This document shows, one piece after another, positions 1 to 11,354 of a stretch of DNA of 64,000 nt. The stretch is from Mortierella sp. BCC40632 (taxonomy: Eukaryota > Mortierellomycota > Mortierellomycetes > Mortierellales > Mortierellaceae). The translations under genes and the position numbers were made by a program. The notes under the pieces were generated by a model that was not told the DNA's origin, searched no databases, and saw only the letters and a program-made list of their open reading frames with translations. The stretch is taken from NCBI GenBank assembly GCA_011634665.1, contig WAEK01000007.1:55001-119000 (forward strand), in the 5' to 3' direction. Position 1 is the first letter of the stretch. Every line of letters starts with the position of its first letter.

Positions 1-167
1 AATGGAGACGGTGAAGGGGACGCAGCTGAAGAAGGCAGAGAGGAAGCAAGAGTCTCTATGAGGACAAGAAGGACAGGGGGGCAAACAGAGGTTATTAAAC
101 CTCGACTCTTTTTCTTTTCTTTTCTTTTCCTTTCCCTTCACTGCACCATGCTCTTTCGGGCATTTAT

Positions 168-1173
168 TCACAGGATGCAATGGACCCTTCCTCCTGGATC
201 TCTATTATCTCCTGTTTGGCAATAGCTCTTGGCCAAAAGAGATCCATGATATGCGCCAGGGCCATGGTCACTTTCTCTCTCACTCTCACACTCTTTTGCC
301 TTGTCTCCCTGAGGGTTGAAGATCTGTGGTGATGCGACACTTTGAGTAGACTCTAAGGAGACAAGGCCTACTCCCAGTCCATCCTCCAAATGGCAATATG
401 ACCTGGCCTGTGGACTAGTCTGATGGACTAGCCCATGTAGAGCCTGCTGGGACACTGAAAATAGTTGATAGTTTGTGGACTGACTTGACGCCAAGGTAGG
501 AACAAAAAGAAAAGTCAAAGAGGAGGGTCATTGTACAAGTAATGGTTTGCGAAAGGAGCATGCACCGGGGCCAAACGTACGAATCCCACACACGCAAAGA
601 AAGAAGATCAGAGGCTGAGCAACTGAATCGCGCAAGGATCATGCATGGGACTCTCTCTCTCTCCCTCTCTCTCTCTCTCCCGCTCCTTATTTCAGGTGGA
701 AAGGACTAACCGGGGCTCGCTCGGTGGTGGTAGTGAGAGAGTGAAAGAGCGAGTGAAAAACTTTTTAAGCGAAATGGCGCACAGACTGTGAGAGAGAAAG
801 GAGGGAGAGGATGACAACACCGCTACCCGTTCGTAGCAGGAGTGTAAGAGAGAGAGAGAGAGAGAAAGAGAAAAAAGTAAGCAGACTTACCGCTTTTCCC
901 ACCGAGGCTAGGCAGCACACCATCAACGATATCGCCGAGTAGGTCACGCCTTTGTAATACACCCGTTAAACGCCATGAACGACCACCACGTCGTCGGTGC
1001 CTTGGATAAGAAACCCAAAGTGGTTGTTGTTGCGTCGACAAAAGGATAGATGTGGAAGAGTGTGTAGCCTGAGGGTCTTTTGTGCCTTTGGTGGGTCTCT
1101 GTACCAGAGCTTGTGTTTCGGACAAAACCATGGACAGGACCAGGGCCACCAACAAAAGCACACGACCCGCCAT
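168..1173 (-). CDS. putative small secreted protein, two-exon model
   Basis: Exon 1 (1173-891) begins with a clear signal peptide (MAGRVLLLVALVLSMVLS...) followed by a polar Thr/Ser/Gln region, an Arg-rich patch (PRHRRRGGR) and GDIVDGVLPSLGGKS. It ends at a strong donor (gtaagt at 890-885). The best in-phase acceptor is at 456-455 after a pyrimidine-rich 'ctattttcag', giving a second exon 454-168 with a polar, Cys-poor sequence that stops at 170-168. Phase closes exactly, for about 189 residues. The intron (436 nt) is long for this window, so a missing middle exon or a different 3' end is possible; without splicing the frame would stop at 823. I recognise no family. Secretion is inferred from the N-terminus only. 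Exon 1 is more secure than exon 2. Confidence 0.4.
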
Positions 1174-1632
1174 GAGGGGTGAAGGAAGGTGGTTGAAAGA
1201 AGGAGGGGTAGGGTAGGAGAGAAAGGAGAACGTGTGCGAATGTGTGAATGGAAAAAAAAAAAGGTGGGAAGGGGGCCGTGGTGGTTGGACCACGGGTGCT
1301 CAGTTCGGGTCAAAGAATCAAGAGAATGGTCGCACAGACGCACAGCAAGCCAAGGTGGGAAGAAGAAGCACGAGCGGGCAAGAAGACAAAGAGAGAATGC
1401 GAGAAAAAGAGAGAAGTGAGAGAGAGAAAGAGAAGAGAGAGAGAGGATGAATGAATGGATGAAAAAAAAAGTGAGCACGAGAGCGATGGAACGGAGGCTC
1501 AAAGGTTCTTCTGTTTTTTTTGTTATTGTTTTTTTTTTCACTTTCTTTCTTTCTTCCTCTTCTTTGTCAATGTTTGCTGTGCCTTGAGGTGGGGGTGAGG
1601 AATAGAACGAGGACTCTGACAAAAGAGATTTT

Positions 1633-1673
<41 letters not shown>

Positions 1674-1709
1674 AACAGAGAGAGAACAACAACAAGAAGA
1701 GAGAGACCC

Positions 1710-1757
<48 letters not shown>

Positions 1758-2154
1758 CTCTCTCTCTCTCTCTGTCTGTCTCTTTCTCTCTCTCTCTGCC
1801 ATTCAACAGCGCGTTGTAAAAATAGCACTCGGCCATCCATCCATCGATCCACCGAATTTATCAATGTCCAAAGCGGTCCCTCCTCGCCCTGAGAGAACAA
1901 CAACAACAACAAAACAACAACAACGCGCCTGGACACAGGGCCTCGTCTTATTCTTCTTCTCACTCACTTTCTCTCTCTTTCTCCTGACCATTCAACAGCT
2001 CTGCTTTGTTAAAAATTATTTTTCGGCAATCCTTCCATTCGATCTAAACCGAATTTACCCACACATCCCGTACCTGCCTCACCCTGTTCCTCCTTGTGGG
2101 CAAATGTTTCCAAACATCCCAGGGGGCACTTTTCTCTGCTTTTTTTTTCATCTA

Positions 2155-2196
<42 letters not shown>

Positions 2197-2555
2197 CTTC
2201 AGTAATTTCCCATTTAACCACTCTAACTCAGCTCCGGATCATCCCAACCCCTCGGCCTTTTGAATTTACCCCGAATCCGGATCGCCAACCCTCGGCCTCT
2301 GGTACCCTGAATGACGACTGCTCTACAAACATGAAATAAAAATATATATAAAAAAGGCGGCTCCTCAAGGGACGTGAGAGATGTCAGAGGGTCTAATTGA
2401 ACTTCTGTTCCCATCCGGGGTCTGTCATTGGTTGACTTGGTCCAAAGAAAAGCACTCTTTTTTATGCTTGCTTACTACATCTTTTCAAGTTGTCTTAACT
2501 CTTTTTTTTTTTTTGTGTGTGTTTTTTTGGTGTCCTTTGGGAACTTAGAGTTGTT

Positions 2556-2594
<39 letters not shown>

Positions 2595-3143
2595 CTGTGA
2601 ATCAATCACTTTCTAAATCCTCCTCCCTCCCTCCCCCTTTTCCCCCCCCTTACCTACCCCAAAACCCCTACCATAGACCTCTCCATAACAATTCGAGCTA
2701 GTCTGTTGTTTTACATTTACCATAAAAAGAAGAAAAAGGACATACCTTGATCCTTTGAGAAAAGAAAAGAAAAGAAAAGAATAAGAAAAAAAAATCGTTG
2801 ACATGACTCCCAATCCCTCTCCCTCAAACAGAGAGGGATCGGGCATCTCCGATCTCTCAAGTCATGGATCGATCCTGGTCATTCCTGACTCACGTTGCCC
2901 ATCATCGCTTGTCGCGCCAGGAGGACTGCAGATAAAATGATCATCGAAAAGAATCCTTCGCTCAAGAAATCGTGTCTCTTTCCCTCTCTCTCTCTCCCTG
3001 TTTCTGTTTACTGGTTGCTGTCGGTTGTTTGCTCCTGCTTTTTTTTTTCTTTCTTTTTTTGTCACAGAGGACATGGTACGAATGCTGCACCGAGGAGGGA
3101 GAGAGGAAGGGAGAGGAGCGCTGGATCATGCATGCGTTCTTCG

Positions 3144-3174
<31 letters not shown>

Positions 3175-3699
3175 CTTTGATCCTCCCTCCCTCCTCTCAT
3201 TCATTTCATTCATTCCTTCTCTTCCTTCTTCTTTTTTTCGTGTTGGCTTATGTGTCCGGACGTAGGGTGCGAGTGTTTGGAGATTCGGGTTTATTGGGGG
3301 GGAGAGAGAGAGAGAGAGCCTGACGCTGTGTTAAAGTTGGGACCTGAAAAAGCCGCTGAGGTTTTCGACAAGAGATTGAAAGAAACAAGGAAACAATAGA
3401 GTGGACAACTGGAGACTGGAGAGACCGAAAAGGACCGAAAAGACCGAAATATAAAAAAAAAGAATATGAGCCGAGAATGAGGACTGGAGCATTGAAGAAA
3501 CTGGAAACGCTGGCCCCTGTGATTTTGATCCTGGTTTGACATGCTAAGAAAGCAGGGGGAAAGAAGAAAAAAAAAAAAAAGAGAGAGAGTGTGTGTGTTG
3601 TCACTCTCTCCCTTTCTCCTTCTTTGGCTCCCAGGCATTGCTCTCGTTACTTTTTTTTTTTTTTTTTTTTTTTCTTTTTTTTCGCTGACAGACGAGTAT
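1174..3699. other. gene-free low-complexity spacer
   Basis: About 2.5 kb with no supportable gene. It contains GA-rich then CT-rich tracts, long T runs (around 2157-2196, 2559-2590, 3146-3174 and 3651-3673) and CT runs. All frames here are made of repeat-encoded Arg/Glu, Ser/Leu, Lys or Phe strings, so they are not coding evidence. The left part may carry the promoter of the minus-strand gene starting at 1173, and the right part the 3' flank of the Tra2-like gene. Confidence 0.7.
1634..1800. repeat. (GA)n / (CT)n microsatellite cluster
   Basis: Two GA-dinucleotide runs (about 1634-1670 and 1712-1754) are separated by a short AAC/AGA-rich spacer and followed directly by CT runs (1756-1798). 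The purine-to-pyrimidine switch makes an imperfect inverted repeat that could fold back. It is simple-sequence DNA and no function is claimed. Confidence 0.9.
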
Positions 3700-5400
3700 T
3701 TAGTAGCGCTCATATCTCTCTTCGTAACGCGAAGAGGGGCGACGTTCGTAACCGCCACGGCCATACATTGACCGGTCCTCATAGTCTGGACGGTCTGCGC
3801 CACCATAATTTACCCGGTAGTTACGGGCATCAGGACGCTCTTCAAATCTGGACCTAGATGCGCCATTCAAATCGAAAACCGTCAAAACAAATGGTGAGGA
3901 CTCGTCAGTAAAAGTAAGCTACAAAATCACCACTCGGATTTCAATTGGGAGCTTCCGACAACTAGACCAGTCTGCCCCTGCAACCTCTAGGTCCGACTCT
4001 TCAGGTTGCCTCAGTCACAATCAAACGAGTGGCTGATAAGAAACAAAGCATTACCTTTCATGTCGATCAGCTCGATCATTTCGTTCGTACCTGTTATATC
4101 CGTAATACTTGTCATATCTATCATATCTCTCATATCTTTCATAGGGTGAGGGGCGGAAGTCGCGCATGGGAAGGTCGCGGTAGCCTCTTGGGGGTCCACG
4201 AGGATCAAACCGAGATTCTGGTCTGTCACCGCCACGGCGATCTAAAAGAAAAGAGCCAGAGCCACAATGTTAGCCCAAATACAGAGTCACTTTTGTTGGT
4301 TCCCTCGGTCCTTGGATAGTGAAAAGAAAACGATAGGACAGCCGAGTACTCACCCATTCTCTCCCGCTTAGGGGGTCCGTGATATGTTCCAGGAGTTGGA
4401 GTTCTAGCACGTCCACGTCTCGCCTAGGATAAACAAATAGTTGAATGCAAAAATAAAGTGAGAAAAAAGAGTTTCCATGACTAGAGGCATCGGCGATCTG
4501 ACTGTCTTTCACTCTCTCTGTAGGTTGATAGCGGTGAATAAAACAGCTTACCATGTTGACAGAGACAGTGCTACCGTGAAGTTCAAATCCATTCAGAACC
4601 TGCATAGCAGCATCGGCATCTTCGCCTCGGACCATTGTCACAAACGCAAAGCCGCGAGACTCGCGCGTATGGGGGTCGTACATCACTTGGCTTTTTCGAC
4701 CTACAGAAGAGGGAAAAAAAAAAAAAAAAAAAAAAGTCCAAAACGCACAGGAGAAAAAAGAAGGAGAGGAAGGGGGGGGGGAGCAAGAGGAGGAGGAAGG
4801 TGTGCACGCAAGAAAAGAAGAAAAAAGAGTCAGGGGCTGGCGAATTTTTTTTTACAATGTTTCGACAATTGTTCCTTCAAAGGCCCCTCTCTTCAATATA
4901 GTCCACAGCAGTCCACGGTCGGCAACATTGGCTTAATATCACTCTCATTGCTGAACCACACTCCGTGCAATGAGCACACACACACACATGCACACGCACA
5001 CACGCGCGTAGAGGTCATCCTTAAGGCTGTGTGGCGGTTAATTTTCTGTGGTCATCCAGAAGATGGTAAGAGCGGCTCACTTGCTGGTGGTCAACAAAAT
5101 GAAGGTCTCGTATAGAAGACACGGTGAAAAGACTGCCCTGGAGAAGGTGCCGAATGAAGGGCCGGAACCGAGCTTTTTTTTTGTTTTGTTTTCTTTTTTT
5201 CTTTTTTCTTTTTTGTCGAGATAAAGAGACAGATGCGGTGTCGAGTCTGACAAAGAACCAATAGAAGAGACGCCTGCTCACCTTGCCGTATTTGCCGAAT
5301 AGATCCTCAAGGTCCGCTGCCTCTGTCTTTGTGGAGAGACCATTGACAAAGAGGTTGTTTCCAGGGTTGCCGGCGTTTTCGTCATTGTCGGGAGCCGTGC

Positions 5401-5439
<39 letters not shown>

Positions 5440-5924
5440 AGGTGGGTGTGGTGGGTGGTTAATACAAGAGAGCTGGTTGAGTAGGGCGTGGTACAACATC
5501 GTCAAGAGGTGCATCTGGTCGAGCAAAAATAAAATAAAAAAAAGGCCATAGTATTGCTCGTGATTCGAAAATGATGATGGTGACTCTCCATGGCGTCTGA
5601 AGATCTCATTTGCTTGCAGATGTGTGCCTTTTTTTGTTTTTTTTTTTTTTTTTTTTTTTTTTGGCAAATGTTTAGACTGCGTGATCGCCGTCACCCAATC
5701 AACTGTTCTCCCGCCAACATTCACGAGCAATAGACTCTGGTGGCGACGTTGGTCGTTGTGAAAAAAAAAAAAAAGATAAAAAAAATAAAAAAAAAAGATG
5801 CGCCGCAGCAGTACCTTGGACGGGCAGGAGAGCGACTTCTTGGGCGAGGAGAGCGGGATCTAGAGCTGGCTGGGCTGTCGGCGCGGCCGCGTGTCTCTGA
5901 ATCGGCGTATGCTTGTTCGCTCAT
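3700..5924 (-). CDS. Tra2-like RRM/SR splicing factor (one frame break)
   Basis: Six-exon model: 5924-5815, 5399-5282, 4700-4552, 4423-4354, 4241-4055, 3853-3700. The N-terminus is an Arg/Ser region (SSRSRSPRPRSRSPARP). An RRM follows with RNP2 'NLFVNGLS', the helix 'EAADLEDLFGKYGK', then 'MYDPHTRES' and RNP1 'RGFAFVTM'. The C-terminal part is rich in Arg, Gly and Tyr (RRGRARTPTPG, YERYERYDRYDKYYGY). The order RS, RRM, R/Y-rich tail and the 'YDPHTRES-RGFAFV' block match transformer-2-type pre-mRNA splicing regulators, which act in the nucleus on exonic enhancers. All junctions close in phase except exon 2/exon 3, which is one base short; an extra A in the A5 run (4691-4695, T on +) would restore it and the usual RRM spacing. 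With that base the protein is about 262 residues. It is divergently transcribed from mL40. Confidence 0.85.
4691..4695 (-). other. one-base frame break in homopolymer of the Tra2-like gene
   Basis: Exon 2 ends in phase 0 at 5282, but exon 3 (4700-4552) reads the conserved RRM only if two bases are skipped at its start. In the phase-0 frame a TGA arises right after the A5 run. Exon 3 is 149 nt; 150 nt would fit both neighbours. A homopolymer indel (assembly error or allele) is the simplest explanation. Confidence 0.6.
5402..5433. repeat. (TG)n microsatellite in an intron
   Basis: A TG-dinucleotide run lies immediately upstream (minus sense: CA-rich) of exon 2 of the Tra2-like gene. It forms the 3' end of intron 1, and the acceptor 'acacatacag' is built from the repeat. 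Confidence 0.85.
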
Positions 5925-6264
5925 GATTGTACTTTTTTTTTGGGTGGTGGTGGTGCTGGTGGATGGTGCTGGCGAAGATGGCGAACAAGAGACTCTGAGC
6001 TAAAATATAGAAAAAAAAAAAAAAACTTGGCACTCAATCCATCTCACGTGCTCATTTGGCAGTGGGTGGTAGACGAGCAGTCCTATGTAAACAACTCTTC
6101 TCTCGGGCGTTCTCATACCTGGCGGCATCATTCCGAGTAACAGCACCAGCACCTACACCTTCACCAACAAGCTACACCTGCACCAGCATTCCAAAAAAGA
6201 GTCTGCTGTCCCTTTTTTTTTTTTCAACGTCAGTTTCAGCAAACTACAGCCCAGAGAATACACA
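5925..6264. promoter_or_regulatory. divergent intergenic region, Tra2-like gene / mL40
   Basis: 340 bp separate the start codons of the minus-strand splicing factor and plus-strand mL40, so both promoters must lie here or overlap the genes. It contains a T8 run (5932-5940), an A-run near 6013 and a T-run near 6211. The sequence 'tcagtttcag' just before the mL40 start could be the end of a 5'-UTR intron. I saw no clear TATA box. Confidence 0.45.
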
Positions 6265-6705
6265 ATGTCAAGCCCATTCGCCCGTGTTGCCTTCACAACC
6301 TCCAAATCAGCGACCCTTATGCGTGCAGCAGGTCCCAAGAAGGGCTCTGGAACATCTCTCAATGGCGATGCTCGTAACGACCTCATCAAAAAGGTTCTCT
6401 TCGATGCCCCCTCACGCTCCCCTGTCCGTCTCTCACAGGAGGACATGACCCGTCATGAGACGATCGAGCGGGCCTGGAAGTTGGTTCGTCAACAACAAAA
6501 GCAGGCCAACGCGGAGGGTCTTGCTCGCAAGTTCGAGATGATGCGCAAGGCCAACGCAGAGTTGGAGGCCACCAGCTCAGTATTGTTCAAGCACTCGCAG
6601 TCAAAAGAGAGGAACGCTGTTTTCCCTAGACAGCTCAGGACCTTGACGGATACACCCCCAAAGCAGATCTGGAACTATAGGAACGACAAGGCCGTCAAGG
6701 CATAA
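6265..6705 (+). CDS. mitochondrial large ribosomal subunit protein mL40 (fungal MRPL28 type)
   Basis: Single-exon, 146 residues. The N-terminus (MSSPFARVAFTTSKSATLMR) is basic and hydroxylated with no acidic residue, as expected of a mitochondrial presequence. The rest matches mL40 layout: a 'RLSQEDMTRHETIERAWKL' block, a long charged helix (RQQQKQANAEGLARKFEMM) and a C-terminal part ending in 'FPRQLRTLTDTPPKQIW' and 'NYRND'. The family (human MRPL40, yeast MRPL28) is a structural component of the mitochondrial 54S/39S subunit. Length fits the family. The ATG at 6265 follows 'cacaATG', a good fungal start context. Assignment rests on recalled family patterns, not a search. Confidence 0.75.
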   Translation: MSSPFARVAFTTSKSATLMRAAGPKKGSGTSLNGDARNDLIKKVLFDAPSRSPVRLSQEDMTRHETIERAWKLVRQQQKQANAEGLARKFEMMRKANAELEATSSVLFKHSQSKERNAVFPRQLRTLTDTPPKQIWNYRNDKAVKA

Positions 6706-6794
6706 TAAATCAAGGAAGCATGCTGTCATTCTATCATTGAAAGAAGCGTATCGGAAGCAATCTCCTATTTGCAATGAACTGTAGTGGGACAAAG

Positions 6795-6869
6795 CTAGTG
6801 GATCAAAGGCCAGTGGATCATAGGCCAATGGATCATAGGCCAGTGGATCATAGGCCAGTGGATCAAAGG
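6795..6869. repeat. 15-bp tandem repeat, about five copies
   Basis: The unit is close to 'ccagtggatcatagg', with copies varying between 'atcata' and 'atcaaa' and between 'cca' and 'ccagt'. It lies about 90 bp after the mL40 stop. The period is a multiple of three, so a minus frame reads as repeated Asp-Pro-Leu-Ala-Tyr, but no gene context supports translation. Confidence 0.85.
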
Positions 6870-7098
6870 GAGAGGACATTGATCTTGCTTCAAGGAATAG
6901 AATGGACTGGCAGATCATGAAAGCGCAAAGGATAATATTTTGTCACGACATATTGTACAATGAAGAGGGGAAGGGCTCGTCCCAAAGAGCCACACGAAGG
7001 GGCAAAGAGCACAATAGAACGACCTTTTTTTTTTTTTTTTTATATAAAAAAAATAATGGGACACTTGAAAGGATTTGTTCTACGAAAAGAGTTTTTCT

Positions 7099-10000
7099 TT
7101 ACTTTCGGGCCCGCTTCTCAAGCTTCTCTCGTTCTTGTCGACTCTTCTTCTTTCGGAGCCAAGTCTCTTTCAGAATCCTTCTCGTATCCTCCAACCCCTT
7201 TGAAAAGTTTTTCTCGCCAAGACCTGCCAACATCTCTACTTGATCCTCCTTGATCTCAAAATTAAAGGTCGAACAAAAGGCCTCCGTCGCAGGGTTGAAT
7301 TCGACATTGTAGTCCTCGTTCGGGATAAGAGGAAAGTAGATCAAGGTGATGGGATGTGTGCCCGTACCTGGACTCGACAATGTTGGCGCAGTCTTTTTGT
7401 GAGCTCCACTCTTGTCACCGCCACCGTTGATGTGATCTGCATCACGTTCATCCGAAGCAACACCGTGATAAACCTCGACATGGGTCATTTCACGTGTACC
7501 CTCCTGCTTTTCTAATTGCTTTGCTCTTGTCTCTGATACAGGTGGCCAACGATCCACACCGCGTCTCTTGACATATTCGTCTATATACAAAAAAAAAAAA
7601 AAAAAAAAAAAAAAAAGCACATCGTGTTAGAACTGGTATTGTACCAATCCAAGCGTGATAACCGCTGTCATCAAAGTAGATCACTTTACCTGTCTTTTCG
7701 AACCAAGGCACAGTCTCAATGTCAGCACTACTGTCGAATGCCAAGATCACATCCACATTCCGGCCAGAGCGAAGAAGAGGATACAAGGGCAAATTATTAT
7801 CCATTCCTGCGTCATTGAGGTAGATATTCTTTTGATGCGAAAACATCTCGGCCTCTGGCTCTGGCTGAGGCAACTTGTAAATGGGATTAGGGAAGCAAGA
7901 AGGTGACAATGGGTGGATTTGCGACATTCCCTCAATATACTATAAGGATCGCAATGATAAGGACAAAAAGGCTTGTTGTTTTTTTTTTTTTTTTTTTTTA
8001 GCTCGTACGGAGCAATCAGCCTCGCAGCAAAAAAAAAAAGAACCCATCAAAACCTGTCAACCCCTAGTATGGCTTACCTCTTCAATATAAGTGTCCATCG
8101 ATTCGACAAGGGCATTATGAAGGAAAGGTCGAACTTCGTTATAATAGTCTGCCAAGGTGGCTGTAAAGGCCGATCCGAATGTTCCCATTAAAATCGCCAG
8201 ATTGGTCTCTGGAATGTTTTCGACACTCTTGCCCTCGACAAATCTCCTTCCAAAGGCCCATGTTGGGATCCAGGCTTGAAAAGTTGAAAAACAAGGCCTT
8301 GGGTCAGTATGCGGAGCAAATCGTGAAGGCTACTTCTTTTTTTTTTTTTTTTACATACCTGATGTCTCCTCGCTTCCAAACTCGTAGGGAGTCATCTCGA
8401 ACCACTGGTAATAATGGAGATCCTCTTCCTCTTCAGCCTCCTTGCCAATCTTGTCGTCAACAATGACATTTTCTGTAGCTGGAGGAGTGGGCTTGGATGA
8501 GGGCAACACATGCGAGACAACAGTGTAGATGGGCAAGGGCTGGTCTCCATAGTTGGTCCATCGACTTTGTTGAGACATTTTAAAGTCCAATGGATCGACC
8601 CACTCTTCATTATCATCATCCAAATCTCGGTGGATAAGCAGGCGTGTTCCCAAAACAGTTCCAAAGGCATCCACCAAGGTAAGAACCCTGTTCTTGGTGT
8701 ATTTCTGAACAACACCTTCAAGGATCAGTTGTGCTGCACCAGGGTTCGTGAGCATAGTATCGATAAACGATGGGTAATGTGCCACAGGGGTATTGAGCGA
8801 TCGCTTAAAGTGCTCCAGGGTTTTGGCAAAGGATCGTTGTCCAAGTGTCATGTATTGAGCAATCATCCAACAGCTCCCAGAGACTCCTGCCATATACATG
8901 GCACAATCGAATAGTCCTGCTTTCTTGGCTGCTGTCATGTAACCCAGCGATGAAATCATAGCTCTGTATCCGCCTCCACTAGATCGTACAAAGAGCACAA
9001 ATGCGTTACACAGTAAGTAAGTCGTACCAACTTTTCTCATTGGACAGGGACAAGTTATCCTTGTTGACTCTCTCCCTCTCTCCCTCTCTCCCTCTCTCCC
9101 TCTCTCCCTCTCCTGTTATGATCACTTGCCTTCCTGCAATGGCTATAACCGGAATGTCGTTTTCGTTAATGTCTGACTCGTGCACGCCAATAAACTTTGC
9201 GAATGCCTTTTTAATCTTCTTTCTCCGCGCAGACTGGTAAGCGACTTCTTGAGAACAAAGGTCATTGCCTTGTCTAATGGTGTTCATAGTTGATCCATTG
9301 AGTTGGGGAAAGAAAAAAAAGAGGTTACTTTGTGGTCATCATAGATGGGTATCGCGTTTCCTGGACATTTCTGAAGCAATACCTCACCGTGGCATCCAAC
9401 TGAATCTCTGGATTCTTGCTAGTGTCCTTCATGTTGGTGATGATAGTTTGATAAAGCGATCCATCCCCTAACTGGAGCTCAGTTCGGATGACATCCACAG
9501 CAGTGAAATAATCGGCAAGTGTAGGAACTCGCCCCTTGATTTCTTCACTGATCTTTTCACCAAGTCCTTGTACTTTTTCCATGATATCGTCCATAGAGAT
9601 GACAGGAATTTTTGGTATCTGCAAGGGGGGTAATGGTCCTGGGAGGTTGATTTTGGGCGTTTCCTCCTCTGAGGTCTCCTCACCAGAGTTGTCCTTTGCG
9701 TCTTTGCCTTTGCCTTTGCTCTTAGTGTTACTGTTGCTGTTGTCGTTGTTGTTGGGCTTGTCGTTGGGACTCGATTTCATTTCGAGGACAGATCCTTTGG
9801 CCGTTTTGGATTCCTCACATGAAGCCTTTTTTGTCGGGAGGATGATCGCCGAGACGAGAGATACCAATACGACAACATCAGACCATCGAGACTCTAGTTC
9901 ATCCAACAGTTGCAAAGATCAGATCCACCGAGTTAGCCAAAAAAAAAAAAAAAAAAAAAAAAAGTGGAGATTAACCGTTTCGTGCACGGGCCGACTCTTC

Positions 10001-10356
10001 CTTATCTGTCTTTTTCTCTCTCTCTCTCTTTTTTTTTTTTTTTTTTTCTTTTCTCAGCTTTTTTTTTTTCACTGCCCGTAATGCATGCTCTTGCAGAATA
10101 CTACTTCTTTGCCTAAAGTCTAACCTTCAGAGGGATTATTAGATGGTGGTTTAGGGCTAGGGCTGCCTTTGTAGGGGCTGTGGGAAGAGGAAAAGTGTCG
10201 CTCCATAGAGGTACGCGTAACAGTAACGATAGGGAGGAGTAGTGGTCTCCATGGGCGCTTGGTAAGGAGCGGGGTTGCTTTGGGCATTTGACGCCGCCAC
10301 TGCCAATGAGCACTTGGCAGGGGTCGGAGGACCCGAGGACATGCGTGTCGAAACAT
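7099..10356 (-). CDS. cytosolic-type (group IV-like) phospholipase A2 with N-terminal presequence
   Basis: Seven exons, all junctions in phase: 10356-10125, 9893-9329, 9273-9130, 8978-8359, 8274-8078, 7939-7690, 7580-7099; 829 residues. The catalytic cPLA2/lysophospholipase domain shows 'AIAGSGGGYRAM' (oxyanion loop), 'GVSGSCW' (nucleophile Ser near residue 346), 'WIPTWAFGRRF', and 'IYLNDAGMDNNLPLYPLL' with the catalytic Asp near 629, then 'VDVILAFDSSAD'. It should hydrolyse the sn-2 acyl chain of glycerophospholipids. The first exon encodes an Arg-rich, acid-free leader (MFRHACPRVLRPLPSAHWQW...), followed by a hydrophobic stretch (SDVVVLVSLVSAIILP) and a low-complexity Asn/Ser/Glu region. 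This suggests mitochondrial or membrane targeting; cPLA2 of Aspergillus has, as I recall, been placed in mitochondria. Intron 3 uses a GC donor. The true start could differ, because exon 1 was chosen by phase and composition. Confidence 0.88.
8979..9129 (-). other. GC-AG intron in the phospholipase gene
   Basis: The intron separates 'AIAG' and 'SGGGYRAM', a junction fixed by the conserved motif. The donor reads AG|GCAAGT and the acceptor ends 'gatctag'. No GT donor gives the right frame. The intron also holds a (CTCCCT)n-like tract on the plus strand around 9069-9113. Confidence 0.8.
9912..10074. repeat. homopolymer and pyrimidine tracts in intron 1 of the phospholipase gene
   Basis: An A-run of about 25 bases (9939-9963) and T/CT runs (10016-10070) lie inside the first intron. 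On the coding (minus) strand these give long A and T stretches and no splice-competent exon. Confidence 0.7.
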
Positions 10357-11233
10357 TCGGAAATGAAGGAGGAAGCAATCCGGAAAAGAAAAATAAAAAA
10401 ATAATAATAATAATAATAAAGAGTGGTGAGAAAAAGGAAAGGAAGAAGAGAAAGAAAAGAGAGAGAGATAAAAGGAGAGATGGGTGACAGAACGAAAATG
10501 AACCAATATGACGTGCAAAAAGAGTGATCCAATGTCTCGGCATGGGGTTCGTCTCTCGGCAAAGGGCCAAGGCTGGCTGATGCCAGGTCAGGTGATTCTC
10601 TTCTTTTTAGACATTTCATCAGATGTCCGCAGGAGTCCGTGGGAGAGAGAAGGAGAGAAGGGAACAGTGGGGTGGCCGCAGCAAAATGACCTAGGACTAG
10701 AGAGATAGAGAGATAGTGAGAGAGAGTTGAGTTTTCTGCTGCAGTGCAGCTTCTCTCTTTCTGTCTCTCTGTCTCTCTCTCTGTTCTCTCTCTCTCTTAC
10801 TTTCTGCAGGCCTTGGTGCAGCCTCTCTTTTCTCTTTTTCTCTTCTTTTCCATTCCTTTGTCCCGGCTGCATTCTTTCTTGCTCTTGCCTTACGTTACCT
10901 CCACTCTCTCTCTCTCTCTCTCTCTCTCTTTCACTCGCCCACTCTCTCTTGCTATCTCTCTCTCTCTCTTTCTCTCTCTCCCTTTTCTCTTCCTCCCCCT
11001 TCCTCTTGCTCTCATCCAGCTCACCAGTTTTTGCCATTCTCGTCCATTCCTAGTCCGGCCTGCCATTGCTCCGTGCACGCCCCACCCACACGACTCGTCG
11101 TCGCTCCATCCATCCCACCCGACCTACGGAACTGCAGTGTCTCCTCTCTGCTGATCCTCCTACACCACTTTGGTGTCCTTTTTTCTTTCTTTCTTTCCTC
11201 CTTCTTTCTCTTTTCTTTTACTCCCTCTCTCTT

Positions 11234-11312
<79 letters not shown>

Positions 11313-11354
11313 GTTTTCACTCGCGCCTTTGACAGCCGCCTGCGACGCTATTTA
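10357..11354. promoter_or_regulatory. divergent intergenic region, phospholipase / P5B ATPase
   Basis: About 1 kb between the phospholipase start (10356) and the ATPase start (11355). Its left part is GA-rich (10428-10485) and its right part CT-rich, ending in a (CT)n microsatellite (11226-11313). That is a long pyrimidine tract just upstream of the ATPase start, as often seen in fungal 5' leaders. Open frames here are repeat-encoded. No TATA box was identified. Confidence 0.5.
11226..11313. repeat. (CT)n microsatellite upstream of the P5B ATPase
   Basis: A nearly pure CT-dinucleotide run about 40 bp before the first ATG of the ATPase. Frames through it encode only Ser-Leu strings, which is why I start the gene downstream at 11355. 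Confidence 0.9.

Noticed and set aside
1189..3323. Many open frames on both strands (Arg/Glu, Ser/Leu, Lys or Phe rich)
   Set aside because: They are encoded by GA/CT repeats and homopolymer runs, overlap on both strands, and have no splice or domain support.
6795..6869. CRISPR-like array
   Set aside because: Direct 15-bp tandem repeat without spacers, in a fungal genome.
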